This document shows positions 1 through 11,170 of a DNA stretch of 64,000 nt, in pieces. Under the pieces are notes generated by a model. That model did no database searches. It was given only the letters and a program-made list of their open reading frames with translations, and was not told where the DNA came from. Made by a program: the position numbers and the translations under genes. Position 1 is the stretch's first letter. Each line of letters begins with the position of its first letter. The stretch covers positions 372,001 to 436,000 of the forward strand of contig VTFK01000139.1 in the NCBI GenBank assembly GCA_009617715.1, given 5' to 3'. The DNA comes from Plectrocnemia conspersa (lineage: Eukaryota > Arthropoda > Insecta > Trichoptera > Polycentropodidae).

Positions 1-1764
1 AGTTTTAACGATTATAACTAGATGGTCCACTGCGAATTTTTACCATTAAGTCGTACGGTCAATAAGGAATATCACCCTGCAGTTTTACGCTGTCGCATGA
101 GACAATCCGAATAAAACGACCAGAATTGTGGGTAAACAATCTTCGGATTTTACACAATCCATGCACCGGCTCACACTTCTCTACAAATTCGAGAATATTT
201 GGCCAAAATCCACAAAAGTCACTTACTCATTTAAATTGTATTGTATTTTATTATAATAAACCCAAATTAAACATGATATAAAACAACCCTTCCAAGTACT
301 GACCACACCCAATTCTGATTAACTTCGGTCATTCGCTACACTAACGAAACGCTAATGCTTAGTTTATATATTTTAATGCACACTACAAATAAAATGTTAC
401 TTAATTTATGCATTTATTTAATGTTCAATTATTATTATTGTAATGCATAAACAATTAGTTTTATGGAACAAAGTATTTTTTATAAATTATTCTTATTTCA
501 AAGGACCAATTACAGATGATTTAAATAGTAATAAAAAAAATGTGTTTTTTTTTAATTTTTTACATTTATAAGTAAAAACAAGTGTTTGCTTACATAAATT
601 GTAGCAGTCTTACAATTCACCACGAAATGCATATCTTTTTCAGGAGAAATGGCACGTAGTTTTGGTCCAAATTCCTTTTTTGTTTGCATACATTTGCTCA
701 GAAGCATTTTATTAACATCTATAAGTTTAAAAAATAAATATGTGATATTAGTGATAATTTAGAGAGTTTTAGCATTAGATGAATATGAATCCCTAAATGC
801 ATTCTTTCAATGGTTTGAAACTGTGTCTTGTCATGGAAAAAATTACCGCTTTTATGCAGACCCAAGTACAACTTTGTATCAATCTTCTTCCATAATGCAT
901 GACGTCCCTTTATTTTTGTTCTTCTATCAATGAATAGACACCTGTTATTTGTTACAGTATTAAGTTTAGTATTCTTCTTATAAAAGCTGAAACTATTAAT
1001 AACAAATGTTCTCATTGACACTATTATATGACAAAATTTAGAATCTGAGGTTTTATCGTCGTCGATTAGTCAAAAATTTAAATCGTCATATATCTTCTTA
1101 TATATTATTGTTCTAAACCGCTTCCAGACGCGCCCACTTTAAAATTTAACATTATGTTTAATTTGCTACTCAGTAAATCGCATCGCTCTGTATGAACGGC
1201 TTATAATAATAAACGTTAACAATCTAAATATTATATATTTAAATTATAATTAATAATAATAAAATTTGAGTTCGCTCGTTTAATTTGTGAATTCTTTTGT
1301 TTTTAATTAGAGGCTCTGACTGTCGACCAATGAAAAACCAGCATTTAAATATAAAACAAGATGGCCGACAGCAATGTTACAATAATTATCATTTATTTTA
1401 CACGTGCGTTGTTCGATTTGACTGTTCGAATTGCAAATTAATCAGGTACATTTTAACTATTAAAATTAAATATATGCATAATACGTGTAAGGATTATAAG
1501 TTTACAGTGATTAAACTATATAAACAATTATGGAACTATCTGTGGTGAAATCGGCAAATTTTAAGTTTCGTCGTGAGTTCCAAGACCGAAAAGTGAGTGT
1601 TTTGATTTATAATATATAAAAATTATCATTGCTTTCGATTTAGCACACATATTTGTTAGATTTGACAGAATATAATTATTAGAATTGTAAATAAACCAGG
1701 TTAAATCGTTAACATTATATATAATACGTATGATATAAAATTAACGTCGATCAAACCATATAAA
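1..1764. other. Upstream intron or flank, no gene recognised
   Basis: AT-rich sequence before the first recognised receptor exon. Two short open frames occur (719-1021 on the - strand, 1297-1548 on the + strand). Neither shows a motif or composition I can tie to a family, and both look like chance frames. A weak direct similarity between about 1395-1530 and 1650-1768 suggests an old local duplication. Confidence 0.4.
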
Positions 1765-1880
1765 TCAGGCGTGTATGATGAGATATAAGTGACAAGAGTG
1801 AGTGAGAGATAAGGGCTGCATTCTGCACGCCCTTATCTCTCTTATCGCAAAAGGGAAAGTATCTCACTGTACGCGCCTGA
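1765..1880. mobile_element. Small MITE-like inverted-repeat element (116 bp)
   Basis: The ends are imperfect inverted repeats that start TCAGGCG on both strands and continue similarly for about 22 bases. Inside is a perfect 13-bp inverted repeat (1804-1816 against 1829-1841) with a 12-base loop, so the whole unit can fold into one hairpin. It has no coding capacity. I could not identify a convincing target duplication, so the superfamily is open. Confidence 0.5.
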
Positions 1881-3050
1881 TATGTTATTAAAACATATTT
1901 TTTTAAATATTGATATTTGGGGATACTATTTTTCACAGCGTTCGCATGACAATGTTTGTGATGCAGACGGTTATTAAGCTGAAGAAGGTTGGTTCCATTT
2001 CTTATTGCTTGCTCACGGCTTCTGAAAAATAATTATAAACAATAATTAAAATCCGAACACAATGTTCACAGAGAGAACTGACAATGATATGACATAATAA
2101 TTTGGCGAGAATGCAAATATTTGAATTTTTAAATTAATTTTATAATTATCCTAAAACGTCAGTCATGGTTTCGTTTTTTGTGCCTGATAATATTTGGGGT
2201 AGTAAATGAGTTGTTGTATACACCTAGGTATATTAACAAAATAAATTAAGACATTATCAAAATATAAAAAAAATTCACCTTGATCGTTCCGTTCCAAAGG
2301 ACGACTAGCAATATATCAGCCAATTGCCAGCTTATAAACGTTTAATTTCTTGAATGTGATCTAATATACGAGATTTTACAATGATTATACATATGTGATT
2401 GTATACCTGGAATAATCGATAGCCTAAATATCTAAGAGTGGGTTATTTTTAGTTCCGATGTGGCAAAATATGTATCAATATTTTAGTTTTTAATCAATTT
2501 TTGTTCTGTGCAATCATTTTTCTTACGGAACAGCTAAATTCAGGATATTCAGTTACATCAAACTTTCTTTATAAATAGAAAATACTTGCTGTCAGTGACT
2601 TCAACTTGAAATTATTCACTTCTTGTTTATATATACCAATTCTACGTTGTCGTCATATTAGTCATCAAATTGTTCTATCATTGCTTCTGAAAAAAATAAA
2701 AACAATATTACTAATATAATCCATAAAACACATTACTAATATAATCCATAAATAAAATCTAAACCGAAAATTTTTTTAATGGAAGTTACTATAGAAGTTA
2801 AAGCATATATATTGGCATATCTTATTTAACAATACAACACATTTTAATTGTTTGCCATACGTAAATGTTATTAGATCTTTCATTGCTTTTGAAAATATAG
2901 TGGATAATCGCGTAAAATGTAACTTTTTGTTTAAAATTTTCATTTCTACTACCATGTTAATCAAACCATTGTAATATGTTTAATTCACTTTGGTATGTAC
3001 TTTAATTGCCAAATCACTGCTGTTCGTCTTATAATATTTTATACTAATAA
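1881..3050. other. AT-rich non-coding stretch
   Basis: No gene or recognised transposon. A short direct duplication of about 22 bases (ATTACTAATATAATCCATAA) occurs twice between 2705 and 2755. Confidence 0.4.
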
Positions 3051-3258
3051 GTCAATAATAATTTTGTTAGAATAACCGTGACATATTATCCATATAACCA
3101 AATACTTACTGGCACTTAAAGTTTTGTTTATACCGTATGTAATTCCAATGCTACATCATTTCGTATTATCTTTAATTAACACTGTAAAAAAATGCACTGT
3201 GATTATAACATATTTCACTGTTTATTTAATTACACTTAGCCACGCGCGACGTGCGTTT
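3051..3258 (+). repeat. Diverged direct repeat, copy 1
   Basis: Begins GTCAATAATAATTTTGTTA and is collinear with 3792-4008 over about 200 bases, ending in both copies in a short GC-rich tail after CAGTTTATTTAATT or CTGTTTATTTAATT. Many substitutions separate the copies. Neither codes for protein. Confidence 0.55.
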
Positions 3259-3791
3259 GACAGATAAGAGTTGTCATATGAAAGCAAGTTTTATATTTAG
3301 GGGAATCCAGGTTTTGGCGCGTTTGAGAATCGTGAAAATGTAATATATACTTAGTACATACGAGGATTGAAAGTTGATGTTGATTATACCATATTAATGA
3401 TTAAAGGACGTATTTTTTATTTGTATTATTTGGGGAACTTATCTTTCATGACAAAATTATTTTAAACCAAGCGGTTATGCAGTTAAGAAATTTAGTTCCA
3501 CTTCCACATAAGTAATCGTATCGCAAAAACTATACACGGTAAGAGAGTATTATAGGTGCAATTATCAGCAAAAATCTTTAACCTTGTAACCAAAAATAAA
3601 TAATAATAGTTTATAGAGGATAATCAATTTGTAACTTTTATTCATAGTGAATATTGACTTTTTATATTTTAACACATATTAGCTAATATGAGAGTAAGCA
3701 TACATTTGTATTTCTTTTAATGAAGACTTTCAATTAGTACGTTTACCTATAATTTTCAAAGAATTTCTTTCCTATTGGTAAATTCTAGAAC

Positions 3792-4008
3792 GTCAATAAT
3801 AATTTTGTTAACATAGCCGCAGTATATTTTATATAAAATCAAATGCTTATAAAGCACTTATTATAGTAAAAGTTTTATTTATATTGCATATGTATGCCAA
3901 GTGTTTCAATATTTTGCTTATCTTGAACTAATACTGTGTAAGAGATATCTACTGTAATTAGAATTTTGTTCACAGTTTATTTAATTCAATTCAACAAAGC
4001 GCGAGCGC
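3792..4008 (+). repeat. Diverged direct repeat, copy 2
   Basis: Second copy of the repeat at 3051-3258, about 740 bases downstream in the same orientation. It could be an old tandem duplication or terminal repeats of a decayed element. No protein motif between the copies supports the latter. Confidence 0.55.
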
Positions 4009-6267
4009 ATCCAATGACGCAGCGTAGCGGCTCAGAACGGATTTAAAGTAAAAATGTCAAAAAATATAATCAAATTGTGATGCACTCCATTCGAGAATAA
4101 TTTTCAGCAATTTGATGACCAAACCGCTGACCGCCAACGCGGGGTCACCAATCTTGGTCACCCGCGCGCAAACACGTTGATGTAACTAAACCTCAGAACG
4201 GGGATCGAAACACCAATTCGAATGCAAACTTTCCGGGGTAAATAATTATTTATCGGGCTCTTTTGACATAATGCCCAATTTGGAAGTGGTCGGTACAAAT
4301 CGCAAAAGTTAACGTGTAAATATACTTGGTCTAACAAAATAATTACTGTGTCCTACGATCTCTTTCTTTTAAGCAATTATTCAATCTCATTCATTTGAAA
4401 CAGTTCTCTTTTATAACTTTCTTCTTTTATTATCTCTCTCTCTCTCTCTCTCTCGCACACGCGTTGTTGTTCGATAGATCGTTTCAAAACAAGTATTGTT
4501 CAGAGTATTCATAATATCTTGATGAAAAAAGGGATTGATTGCTTCTTATTGTCAGGCCGCTTTCTTAGCCCATCGACTCGCGAGTTTGCACGTTGACTTA
4601 CCGGACACCACATACTTAGAAATTAAATAATTAGACTATTGACATCTGTTGTGTAATTAAAAAATGAATATATAAATATTATGACAGGGAATAATATATT
4701 ATAAATATGGTTGTCAGCTGAACTATTTTTTAATTTATAAAATTTTGGCAACGGGAGGTGACGGGTGGCAATTAAACACAGATTGAGCCGCTGCATTAGT
4801 GCTTTTATTTAAGTATATAAGTTTACATGGCAAAAGAATAATCAATACAATGTAAAATTATTTTATACTCTTCCATTTTATGTCAGCCACCATCGCACGT
4901 ACGTACACATACCGTCGCGAGTTTCAATCAGCACGTCAATCACACGTTAAAAAGAAAGTGCCTATGCGCCCAATATTTTACGAAAATGTACGATCTCTCC
5001 CGAACCAGTACTACCAGTAAACGAACTGTGTCCATTTGCGCATTGGTGTGCAGCACGTACGATTACGCTGTGTCGTTCACATTTGAATTCTAAGCAGTCA
5101 ATATGGTTTATTTCAATTAAATTTTCAATTTTTCAATTAAATAAATTTAAGTCTTGGATCATATTATCAACTAATTTTATTTTTTCATTTGTGGGGTATC
5201 CTAGTCTTGAAACTCGCGTTAAAATCTGTGACCAAAAGTGATTCTTCATCAATGAGGATAAACTAGACAACAGTGGGATCACACCCCGTTTCGACTAGAA
5301 AAAATGATTCCCCTATAAATAACACACAAGGATGCTCCGGTGCATTGAATGAATATTTCTTTGTTATGAAGCGGTCACGGGAAACAATATATCACCAGAA
5401 GACTAATAGCAACAAAAAGCCACTGCATTCGCGTTACACAATTTGAAGATGTCCATCAAGCAAATGTCGCTTTCTAATAGCGTAAACTTATAAGAAGCGA
5501 GTGCAACAATTGTCTAGAAAAATTAATATCTGGAAGAGATGCCAAATATCAAGAAGAGAATATTAATTTAATAGATAATTTGGTCGAACCTTTATTTATT
5601 TTTAATCTTCTTAATATAAAAATAAATGTTTTTGATACAAAAATGTATTTTTTTGGCTCAAATAAAATTAAATCTTATATTTTTGCCCCATACCAGTGAT
5701 CAAGTTTGACAGGCTTGTTGTAAATAATATGTATACAATTTTAAGAAACGCATCGAGATTGCTCTAAAAGCATTTATAAATCCAGTTTTGAAAGCAAAAA
5801 CCTATAAGTATTTGTTAAGAATATTACAAATTATTTAAAAATTACAGCAAAAATACCATTAAAAAATAAAGTAAATATTTACATTCGTCCTTTGGTCTTT
5901 ATATGTATGAATATATGTAAGTGTGCGTACAGTGGAGCTATAGCATACATCACGTTATAGATCGTTGCCGATTACATCTGTTACACATTCCGGCGTAATT
6001 TATTGTTAATTTTAATGGAGTTCTACCACCATCGCCGCCCTCAATACCCCCATACATCCCTTACCTTGACTACGTCCCCACGAGGAACTACATTTCAGCT
6101 CTTATCGCTTATGATATTAGATTCGTGCTCCCCGTGGCCATTATTAGAGAAGAGTAATTTGCCGTCTCTACGTGATCTAATTAACTATTAGAATTCGAGT
6201 ATCACATGCATACATTACGAACGCGTCGAATAGTTTACTAATGCTAACTTATTTTTCATTGTTCCAG
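4009..6267. other. Non-coding stretch before the first exon
   Basis: Contains a (TC)n run at about 4432-4454 and a GC-elevated patch at about 4090-4300. No upstream receptor exon could be recognised here: none of the expected N-terminal-domain sequence preceding the 6268 exon was seen. An open frame at 6003-6191 has no recognisable homology. Confidence 0.4.
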
Positions 6268-6521
6268 GTCTGCTGCGCTTGCAGAACATCTATCAGACGC
6301 TCAGGCCAGGCAATGGCTCGTTCCAAGTGGAATCAGTGAAGAGGATTGTCAACGCCACGGACGCCATTGACTTTCTCAGGTCGCTGGAAGAGCTAGATAG
6401 GTGGGGGCACAAGTACGTGGTGCTGGATTGTCCCACGGATATGGCCAAGGACGTTGTCATTGGACACGTGAGGGACGTGGCGCTGGGGAAAAGGACGTAT
6501 CACTATCTGCTGAGTGGATTG
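6268..6521 (+). CDS. Kainate-type ionotropic glutamate receptor, exon (ATD, part 1)
   Basis: First recognised exon of a kainate-class glutamate-gated cation channel, a postsynaptic or presynaptic membrane receptor. The translation begins (G)LLRLQNIYQTL and includes KYVVLDCPTDMAKDVV and a TYHYLLSGL end, which matches the amino-terminal LIVBP-like domain of insect Grik/KaiR1D and vertebrate GluK proteins. The acceptor is TTCCAG before 6268 and the donor GTAAGT after 6521. The exon opens two bases into a codon (phase 1 intron before) and closes on a codon boundary. The GC content and codon use stand out from the AT-rich surroundings. The preceding exons are not in the window. Which insect kainate paralogue this is cannot be decided without a tree. 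Confidence 0.93.
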
Positions 6522-6666
6522 GTAAGTACTAAATTAATTTCATCTATTGTTATTTCAGATTTATCATTTTAATACTCTTATATTAACAATAACAGGGATT
6601 TAATTATGCTTTCAAATCATAAAAATGCCAGTTTGGTTTGTGATAAAGTGTTTTAACCGTTTAAGA
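6522..6666. other. Intron start between first and second recognised exons
   Basis: Start of a 4484-base intron (6522-11005) that also holds a dispersed repeat, hAT, unassigned-ORF, LINE and Tc1 relics listed separately. No coding signal in this part. Confidence 0.6.
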
Positions 6667-6780
6667 AATAAAAGTTTCTTTAGTAAAATGTGACACAACC
6701 AGGGGAAACTTTTTACCAGCTTAAGTCACAAGGTACACGCTATAAATCAGAACATATTAAAATACGGATTTATGCACAAG
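6667..6780 (+). repeat. Dispersed repeat shared with 23187-23290
   Basis: Contains CAGCTTAAGTCACAAGGTAC, found also at 23230, with collinear flanks on both sides (AGTTTCTTT upstream, ATAAATCA then ATTAAAATA or ATTTAAAATA downstream). Probably fragments of one interspersed element of unknown class. Confidence 0.55.
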
Positions 6781-6940
6781 TGGGGAGGTTTATTTAAAAA
6801 AAAATATTTTTTTAAAAGTGTTGCTACGTTATACAAAAGTGAATAAAAAATAAAATATTTCAATGCCAAAATATTTCAATTACAAGCGGGTTAATAATTC
6901 GAGTACGAGTGATCGATATATAATTTTTAATATTTAAGCC

Positions 6941-7770
6941 ATGAAGCGAACATACGCATCTGAAGTCGAAAAACGAAAAAAAACCGGAAGGAAATATAAC
7001 AAATCTCGTTTAATTAAGCAAAAACTTTGAGTGCGTATTTTTTCAAAAATAAATATCGAACATTGTATAAAAATAACAAAGAAATCGAAAAACAACCGGC
7101 AGAATGCGAACAAATAAAATCAAAAGCAACCAATAGAAGAGATTGGATTTTCCTCAAGAATCACTTAATGGCCAGAGGTTAAATCTGATAAAATGTTGAA
7201 GAATTTTTTATTTATAAACTGTGCAATATTGGAGCTTAAACGTCACTGAAAGAAGAACGTAAAGACGGAAATAAGACTACTACTTCAGAAACAGTTCAAT
7301 GAATAATTTTTATTGTTAACGATATTAAAGAATTGTTTACGGTACTAAAGAATTTCGCGAATGATTAATTTTTTCAGAAACTAGTGAATGTGTTTATTGT
7401 TATGCGTGTTAATTTTATCGCGTGGTAATACTAAATTTATGACGGGGTATAACGACTGGAAAAATTTAAGTCGCGCGTTAAAGGAACATGAGTATTCAAA
7501 GATAACTTTTCCTCAAAGTTAACTTTAAAAAAAATATTATTATCAGCTGGGCGCGTTGATTATAAATTGGTCCAACAAATTTATATGGAGCGAATATATA
7601 GGAGAAATGTTTTAACAAAAATCGTAGCCACGGCAAAATTATTAGCTAGTTTGGGTTTGGCATTTCCGGGACATGACGAAGGTATGGACTCTCATAGAAT
7701 TGGTAATTCTATGACATATATAAAATGGGTAGCTCACCTTGATGAATTCCTTACAAATCATTTAAAATAA
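6941..7770 (+). pseudogene. hAT transposase relic (ZMYM1-like type)
   Basis: A broken hAT transposase. The opening ATG at 6941 gives MKRTYASEVEKRKK, a start typical of this family. After a decayed stretch, about 7440-7500 translates to GYNDWKNLSRALKEHEYSK, and 7567-7770 is an open 67-codon run with RNVLTKIVATAKLLASLGLAF followed by a GNS...HLDEFLTNHLK end. Together these match the N-terminal half of hAT-derived zinc-finger MYM-type 1 (ZMYM1-like) transposases. Stop codons (for example after CVYCYAC near 7400) and frameshifts interrupt it, and the catalytic RNase-H-like core and C-terminal dimerisation region are absent. Confidence 0.7.
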
Positions 7771-7849
7771 TATAATAATATCGACTCTGTGTATGTGAAT
7801 TATTTATCACACGCAATTTTTTGCAAATTCTGATGAAATTCCCTCTAAT

Positions 7850-7985
7850 TGCAAATTTTTTGGAGAGTTCGGTTAGGTAGAGATTCGTTGTGACGGACAG
7901 GCCGTAAGACTAATTCGAGGTTTGCTTCTTTGTCAAGCAGAAGTAGCAATCATTGATGGGATCCTTCAGCTCCCTCCAAGCCATC
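7850..7985 (-). pseudogene. Fragment of a repetitive arthropod ORF of unknown function
   Basis: On the - strand the translation reads VPMAWRELKDPINDCYFC followed by LTKK. From memory this resembles a W-R-E-x-x-x-x-x-x-D-C-Y-F-C signature in a highly repeated ORF of unknown function in arthropod genomes, with no assigned enzyme activity. The fragment is about 45 codons, has no start, and lies just outside the inverted-repeat element that begins at 8004. Identification rests on one motif. Confidence 0.4.
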
Positions 7986-8003
7986 GGAACCGTAAACAAC
8001 ATA

Positions 8004-8519
8004 CAGTCCGTCCAAGATATGAACGCTCATTGCTACAATATTGGTGAGAGAATATAATAGGGTGACCATGTAAAATTTAACGTTCAATTAATTTTTCCTA
8101 TTTTAATTTAATTTGTTGAAGATAATCTAAAATATCACTTTCTTACTTATTTTATTTATTTATATACATATTTAACTCAAAAACATGATAGCAGTTTTGG
8201 AATCACTCTCCAGGTTAAAAATCTGTTTAATATAATATTTTTTTAAAATAGCAATAGAATATTACAGGAATTTTTCTGTTAATTACAAAATAACACAACA
8301 TGATAATAATTTATAATAAAAATATAACATATTATAATTTTTAATTCAATTTCCAACGTATGGTCAACCTACCCTTAAAACAGCCATGATTTAGTATTGG
8401 TAACGTTCTCTTATCGGTGTAAACAAATTCCAGGAAAACTGTAAATGTATGCATGCATGCGTACACGCACCCTTGTTTCCAACACGACGATGATGAGCGT
8501 TAACATCTTAGACGGACTA
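8004..8519. mobile_element. Inverted-repeat DNA transposon or MITE with TA flanks (516 bp)
   Basis: The left end CAGTCCGTCCAAGATATGAA matches the reverse complement of the right end (TAGTCCGTCTAAGATGTTAA), and the match continues through AACGCTCAT in both arms. That gives 27-base terminal inverted repeats with a few mismatches. TA dinucleotides flank both ends (8002-8003, 8520-8521), as expected for the Tc1/mariner superfamily. The interior has no recognisable transposase. Confidence 0.65.
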
Positions 8520-8930
8520 TACATAGCTTTGTGTGAACCTCGTAGCCAACTCATGAGAGTTCTTCTACATCGTACATAGCTCATGTGCGGAGCTTGTGAC
8601 TATTTCTGGTCGCCCATGTGGCACTTGAAATAAAGATCTTTTGCCTTTTTCTCCAAAACCAGAATTATTTTTATTTGAGAAGCTGATGTAAATTCACCGC
8701 ACGTATAACAAAAGATAATTTTTTACATTTTTTCCCACTGTTTACTAACAAAAAACATAAAACGCGTGCTTAGTTAAAGAGAGGTGATAGAAGTAACTGT
8801 AATTTGTGTCAAGCGTTAAATTGTCGGAATCGGTATTGCTTCCCGAAAAAAATAAGTTACACACATTTCACAAAAATTGAAATCCCATAAAACCTGACGT
8901 GCTATAAATAATGTTTTGATACCCATTTAA
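8520..8930. other. Non-coding intron sequence
   Basis: No gene or recognised repeat seen apart from the flanking elements. Confidence 0.4.
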
Positions 8931-9240
8931 AGGCTTACTAGTCAGAATTTGAAACAATACGAAGACCCAAAACTCTATGAGGTAATACGTTCTTTAACAT
9001 CCCTTGTAAGCTAATAAAAATTGTCAATGTCGAACGTCAGACACAGTGTACGGATTCAATCTGATATCTTCTAAGGATTAGGATGCCAGCACAGTCTAAG
9101 ACAAGGTAAAACCTTAGCATGTCTACTATTCAATATCGTCATGTAAAAAGGTACAGGTACCTTATATAAATCGATCCAATTACTTGCATATGCGGGCGAT
9201 ATCACATAGTAGTATGTCACATACAGCACTAAAATAAGCT
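8931..9240 (+). pseudogene. Non-LTR retrotransposon reverse transcriptase relic
   Basis: Two frames together carry the palm motifs of a LINE reverse transcriptase. SLRQGKTLACLLFNIV at 9092-9139 corresponds to the usual GLRQGD...ACLLFNI block, and a shifted frame gives LYKSIQLLAYAGDIT at about 9160-9210, where the catalytic YADD has become YAGD. Upstream, MSNVRHSVRIQS continues the match. Stop codons and at least one frameshift make it inactive. Confidence 0.65.
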
Positions 9241-9935
9241 TTCGATGGATATACCAAACATGAATGTATAATATATAGTTTGATTAACTGTCTATAAACT
9301 TTAAAGCAGGCTGTACTTAATCATCTTTAGGGTACATTGTTGCTCATGAAGCAGGATTACATAAATGTAAAGATTACAATACTTTATTTTTAATCTAAAT
9401 TTTAAAGACGTTTTTATGACAGCCAATAACCATAACTGACGGACTTTAGTAAGTAAAGTTTTAGTGATAAACAGATTTAAAATTATATTTCAAGAGCTCG
9501 ATTTGTCCGCAAATCAATGAGAGCATTTTTATCTAATGAAATTGATTCATAATCAATTTTTCTAAATTAATTATAATATATATATATTTAGTATTAATAT
9601 AGAATCGTATTTCTTCGAGCTTGTGATTTAAATTTATAAAAACATATGTATATTTGAACTGACCTTACATTTATGTAATCACTAGGCATTTAAATATTAG
9701 CTGTATCACTATACAATAAAAGTATACATATGTATTAAGGTGAGGGTACTTCAACGTGACGCTCTGCACATGTAGCATTATTGTGGTGTTCATTGATAAC
9801 GAACCAAATTGATGGTTTTCAATTAACGAGGCTTGACTGGCATTTTGACGAATGGCAGAGACTCGACAGTTTTTGCGAAGCTCGACTAAAATCGTGTCAG
9901 GTGTATGTATGTATGTATGTACATATGTGTATATA

Positions 9936-10140
9936 CAGGTTTGGCCATAATAATGGGGCATCCTATTCAATTTGTTATATCTTAAAAAACTTTTAAACTT
10001 ATTTTTTAAATTCAGTAGGCCTACCCTTAGCTTTAATTAAAGCTGCAACTCTTTTTAGCATACTTTCAACTAATAACTTGCAGGTGGACGGAGACAATTT
10101 TCTCTATTCCATCTGAATTTTTTTGCGCAGTGCAATTGTG
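9936..10140 (-). mobile_element. Tc1-like transposon 3' end with transposase C-terminus
   Basis: Starts at CAGGTTTGGCCATAATAATG, directly preceded by TA (9934-9935), as expected for a Tc1/mariner terminus. Read on the - strand, the sequence inside translates to LRKKIQME*RKLSPSTCKLL then VESMLKRVAALIKAKGRPT, the conserved C-terminal end of Tc1-family transposases (W-x-x-I-S-P...LVDSM...V-I-x-A-K-G). A TAG replaces the expected Trp codon. The rest of the element toward higher coordinates was not recognised, so it is truncated. Confidence 0.7.
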
Positions 10141-11005
10141 TTGGGCAAATGCATGGAGCCATGAATATAAATACTGGGACCCTGGCAACCAGGAATCACC
10201 TGACAGACATCCCCTCCGACACTTAATTTGAGACACTTCTACTGGTATTCATACTTGAACATCCATATCGAAGTTCAAAGCATCTTATCTTCAAGAGCCA
10301 CGTTTATTATGTTTTATTGTACATACTACGAGTATGAGATTATAAGATCTGTGGTGCTCTACAGGATCATAATGCGCATAAAAAATAGTCATAGAATCAG
10401 CTCATCTTTTTTGCGAAGAAAGGCAGCTAACGTATTATCTCGCGTAAATATTAAAATATTATGTATGCATACATGTAAGATTATATCTGCATAACACATT
10501 AAGTCCATATATAACTGACATATTGGGCTTAACAAATATACATCTTGTGTTTATACACACTCGTATATATACGTACTTACCCACGCATATAATTCGTCGC
10601 ATAACGATCACATAAAGTACATGTTTTATGTTGTGAAAATAACGACGTCTCGTTAAGTATCTGCCGATTTGGAGGTATGTAAAGCATCGGAGATACTCTC
10701 TCACCCAGTTACCCGTTTTTGGCACATCTTATATATAATACATATATGATATACATAAAAAATATATATATATACATATATATTTATTTGTATATATACC
10801 ATAACATAATAATGTATATTTATACGAGACGATTATCCGATCAGGGACGAACGTTATTGCCAAGTGAAATGAATAATAAAATTTCAACGATCATTGGAAT
10901 TAGACCCTAGAAATATAAATTTTCTTTTCTTATTTCAATCCAAGTTTAATCGATTCTTACAATATGACTAAATTATTAAAATTTATTTTAATGGTATCAT
11001 TGCAG
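10141..11005. other. AT-rich intron tail with TA-rich simple repeat
   Basis: No gene seen. A TA-rich low-complexity run occupies about 10728-10800. The sequence ends at the TTGCAG acceptor of the next receptor exon. Confidence 0.5.
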
Positions 11006-11170
11006 ATAATGGACGACCGTTGGGAATCGGAGATCATTGAATTCGGAGCGATCAACATTACGGGATTCAGAATTGTCGACACTACCAGGAGACATGTCAG
11101 GGACTTCTTGGACTTATGGAAGAAATTAGATCCAGCCATCACTCAAGGAGCTGGCAAGGAGTCGATTTCG
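11006..11170 (+). CDS. Kainate-type glutamate receptor, exon (ATD, part 2)
   Basis: Codes 55 residues starting IMDDRWESEIIEFGAINITG and ending with GAGKESIS. This continues directly from the SGL end of the previous exon, as in insect kainate receptors. It lies in the lower lobe of the amino-terminal domain, and NIT (in GAINITG) is a potential N-glycosylation site. The acceptor is TTGCAG, the donor is GTGAGC, and both introns are phase 0. The following intron is about 21 kb, the largest here. Confidence 0.95.

Noticed and set aside
719..1021. 100-codon open frame on the - strand
   Set aside because: No recognisable motif, no splice or promoter context, and AT-rich low-diversity composition. 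Treated as a chance frame.
5200..5560. Transposase-like translation
   Set aside because: Fragments appeared suggestive but no conserved block of a named family could be matched.
6003..6191. Possible upstream receptor exon just before the 6268 exon
   Set aside because: The translation does not match the expected preceding ATD sequence in any frame, and suitable splice sites with matching phase were not seen.
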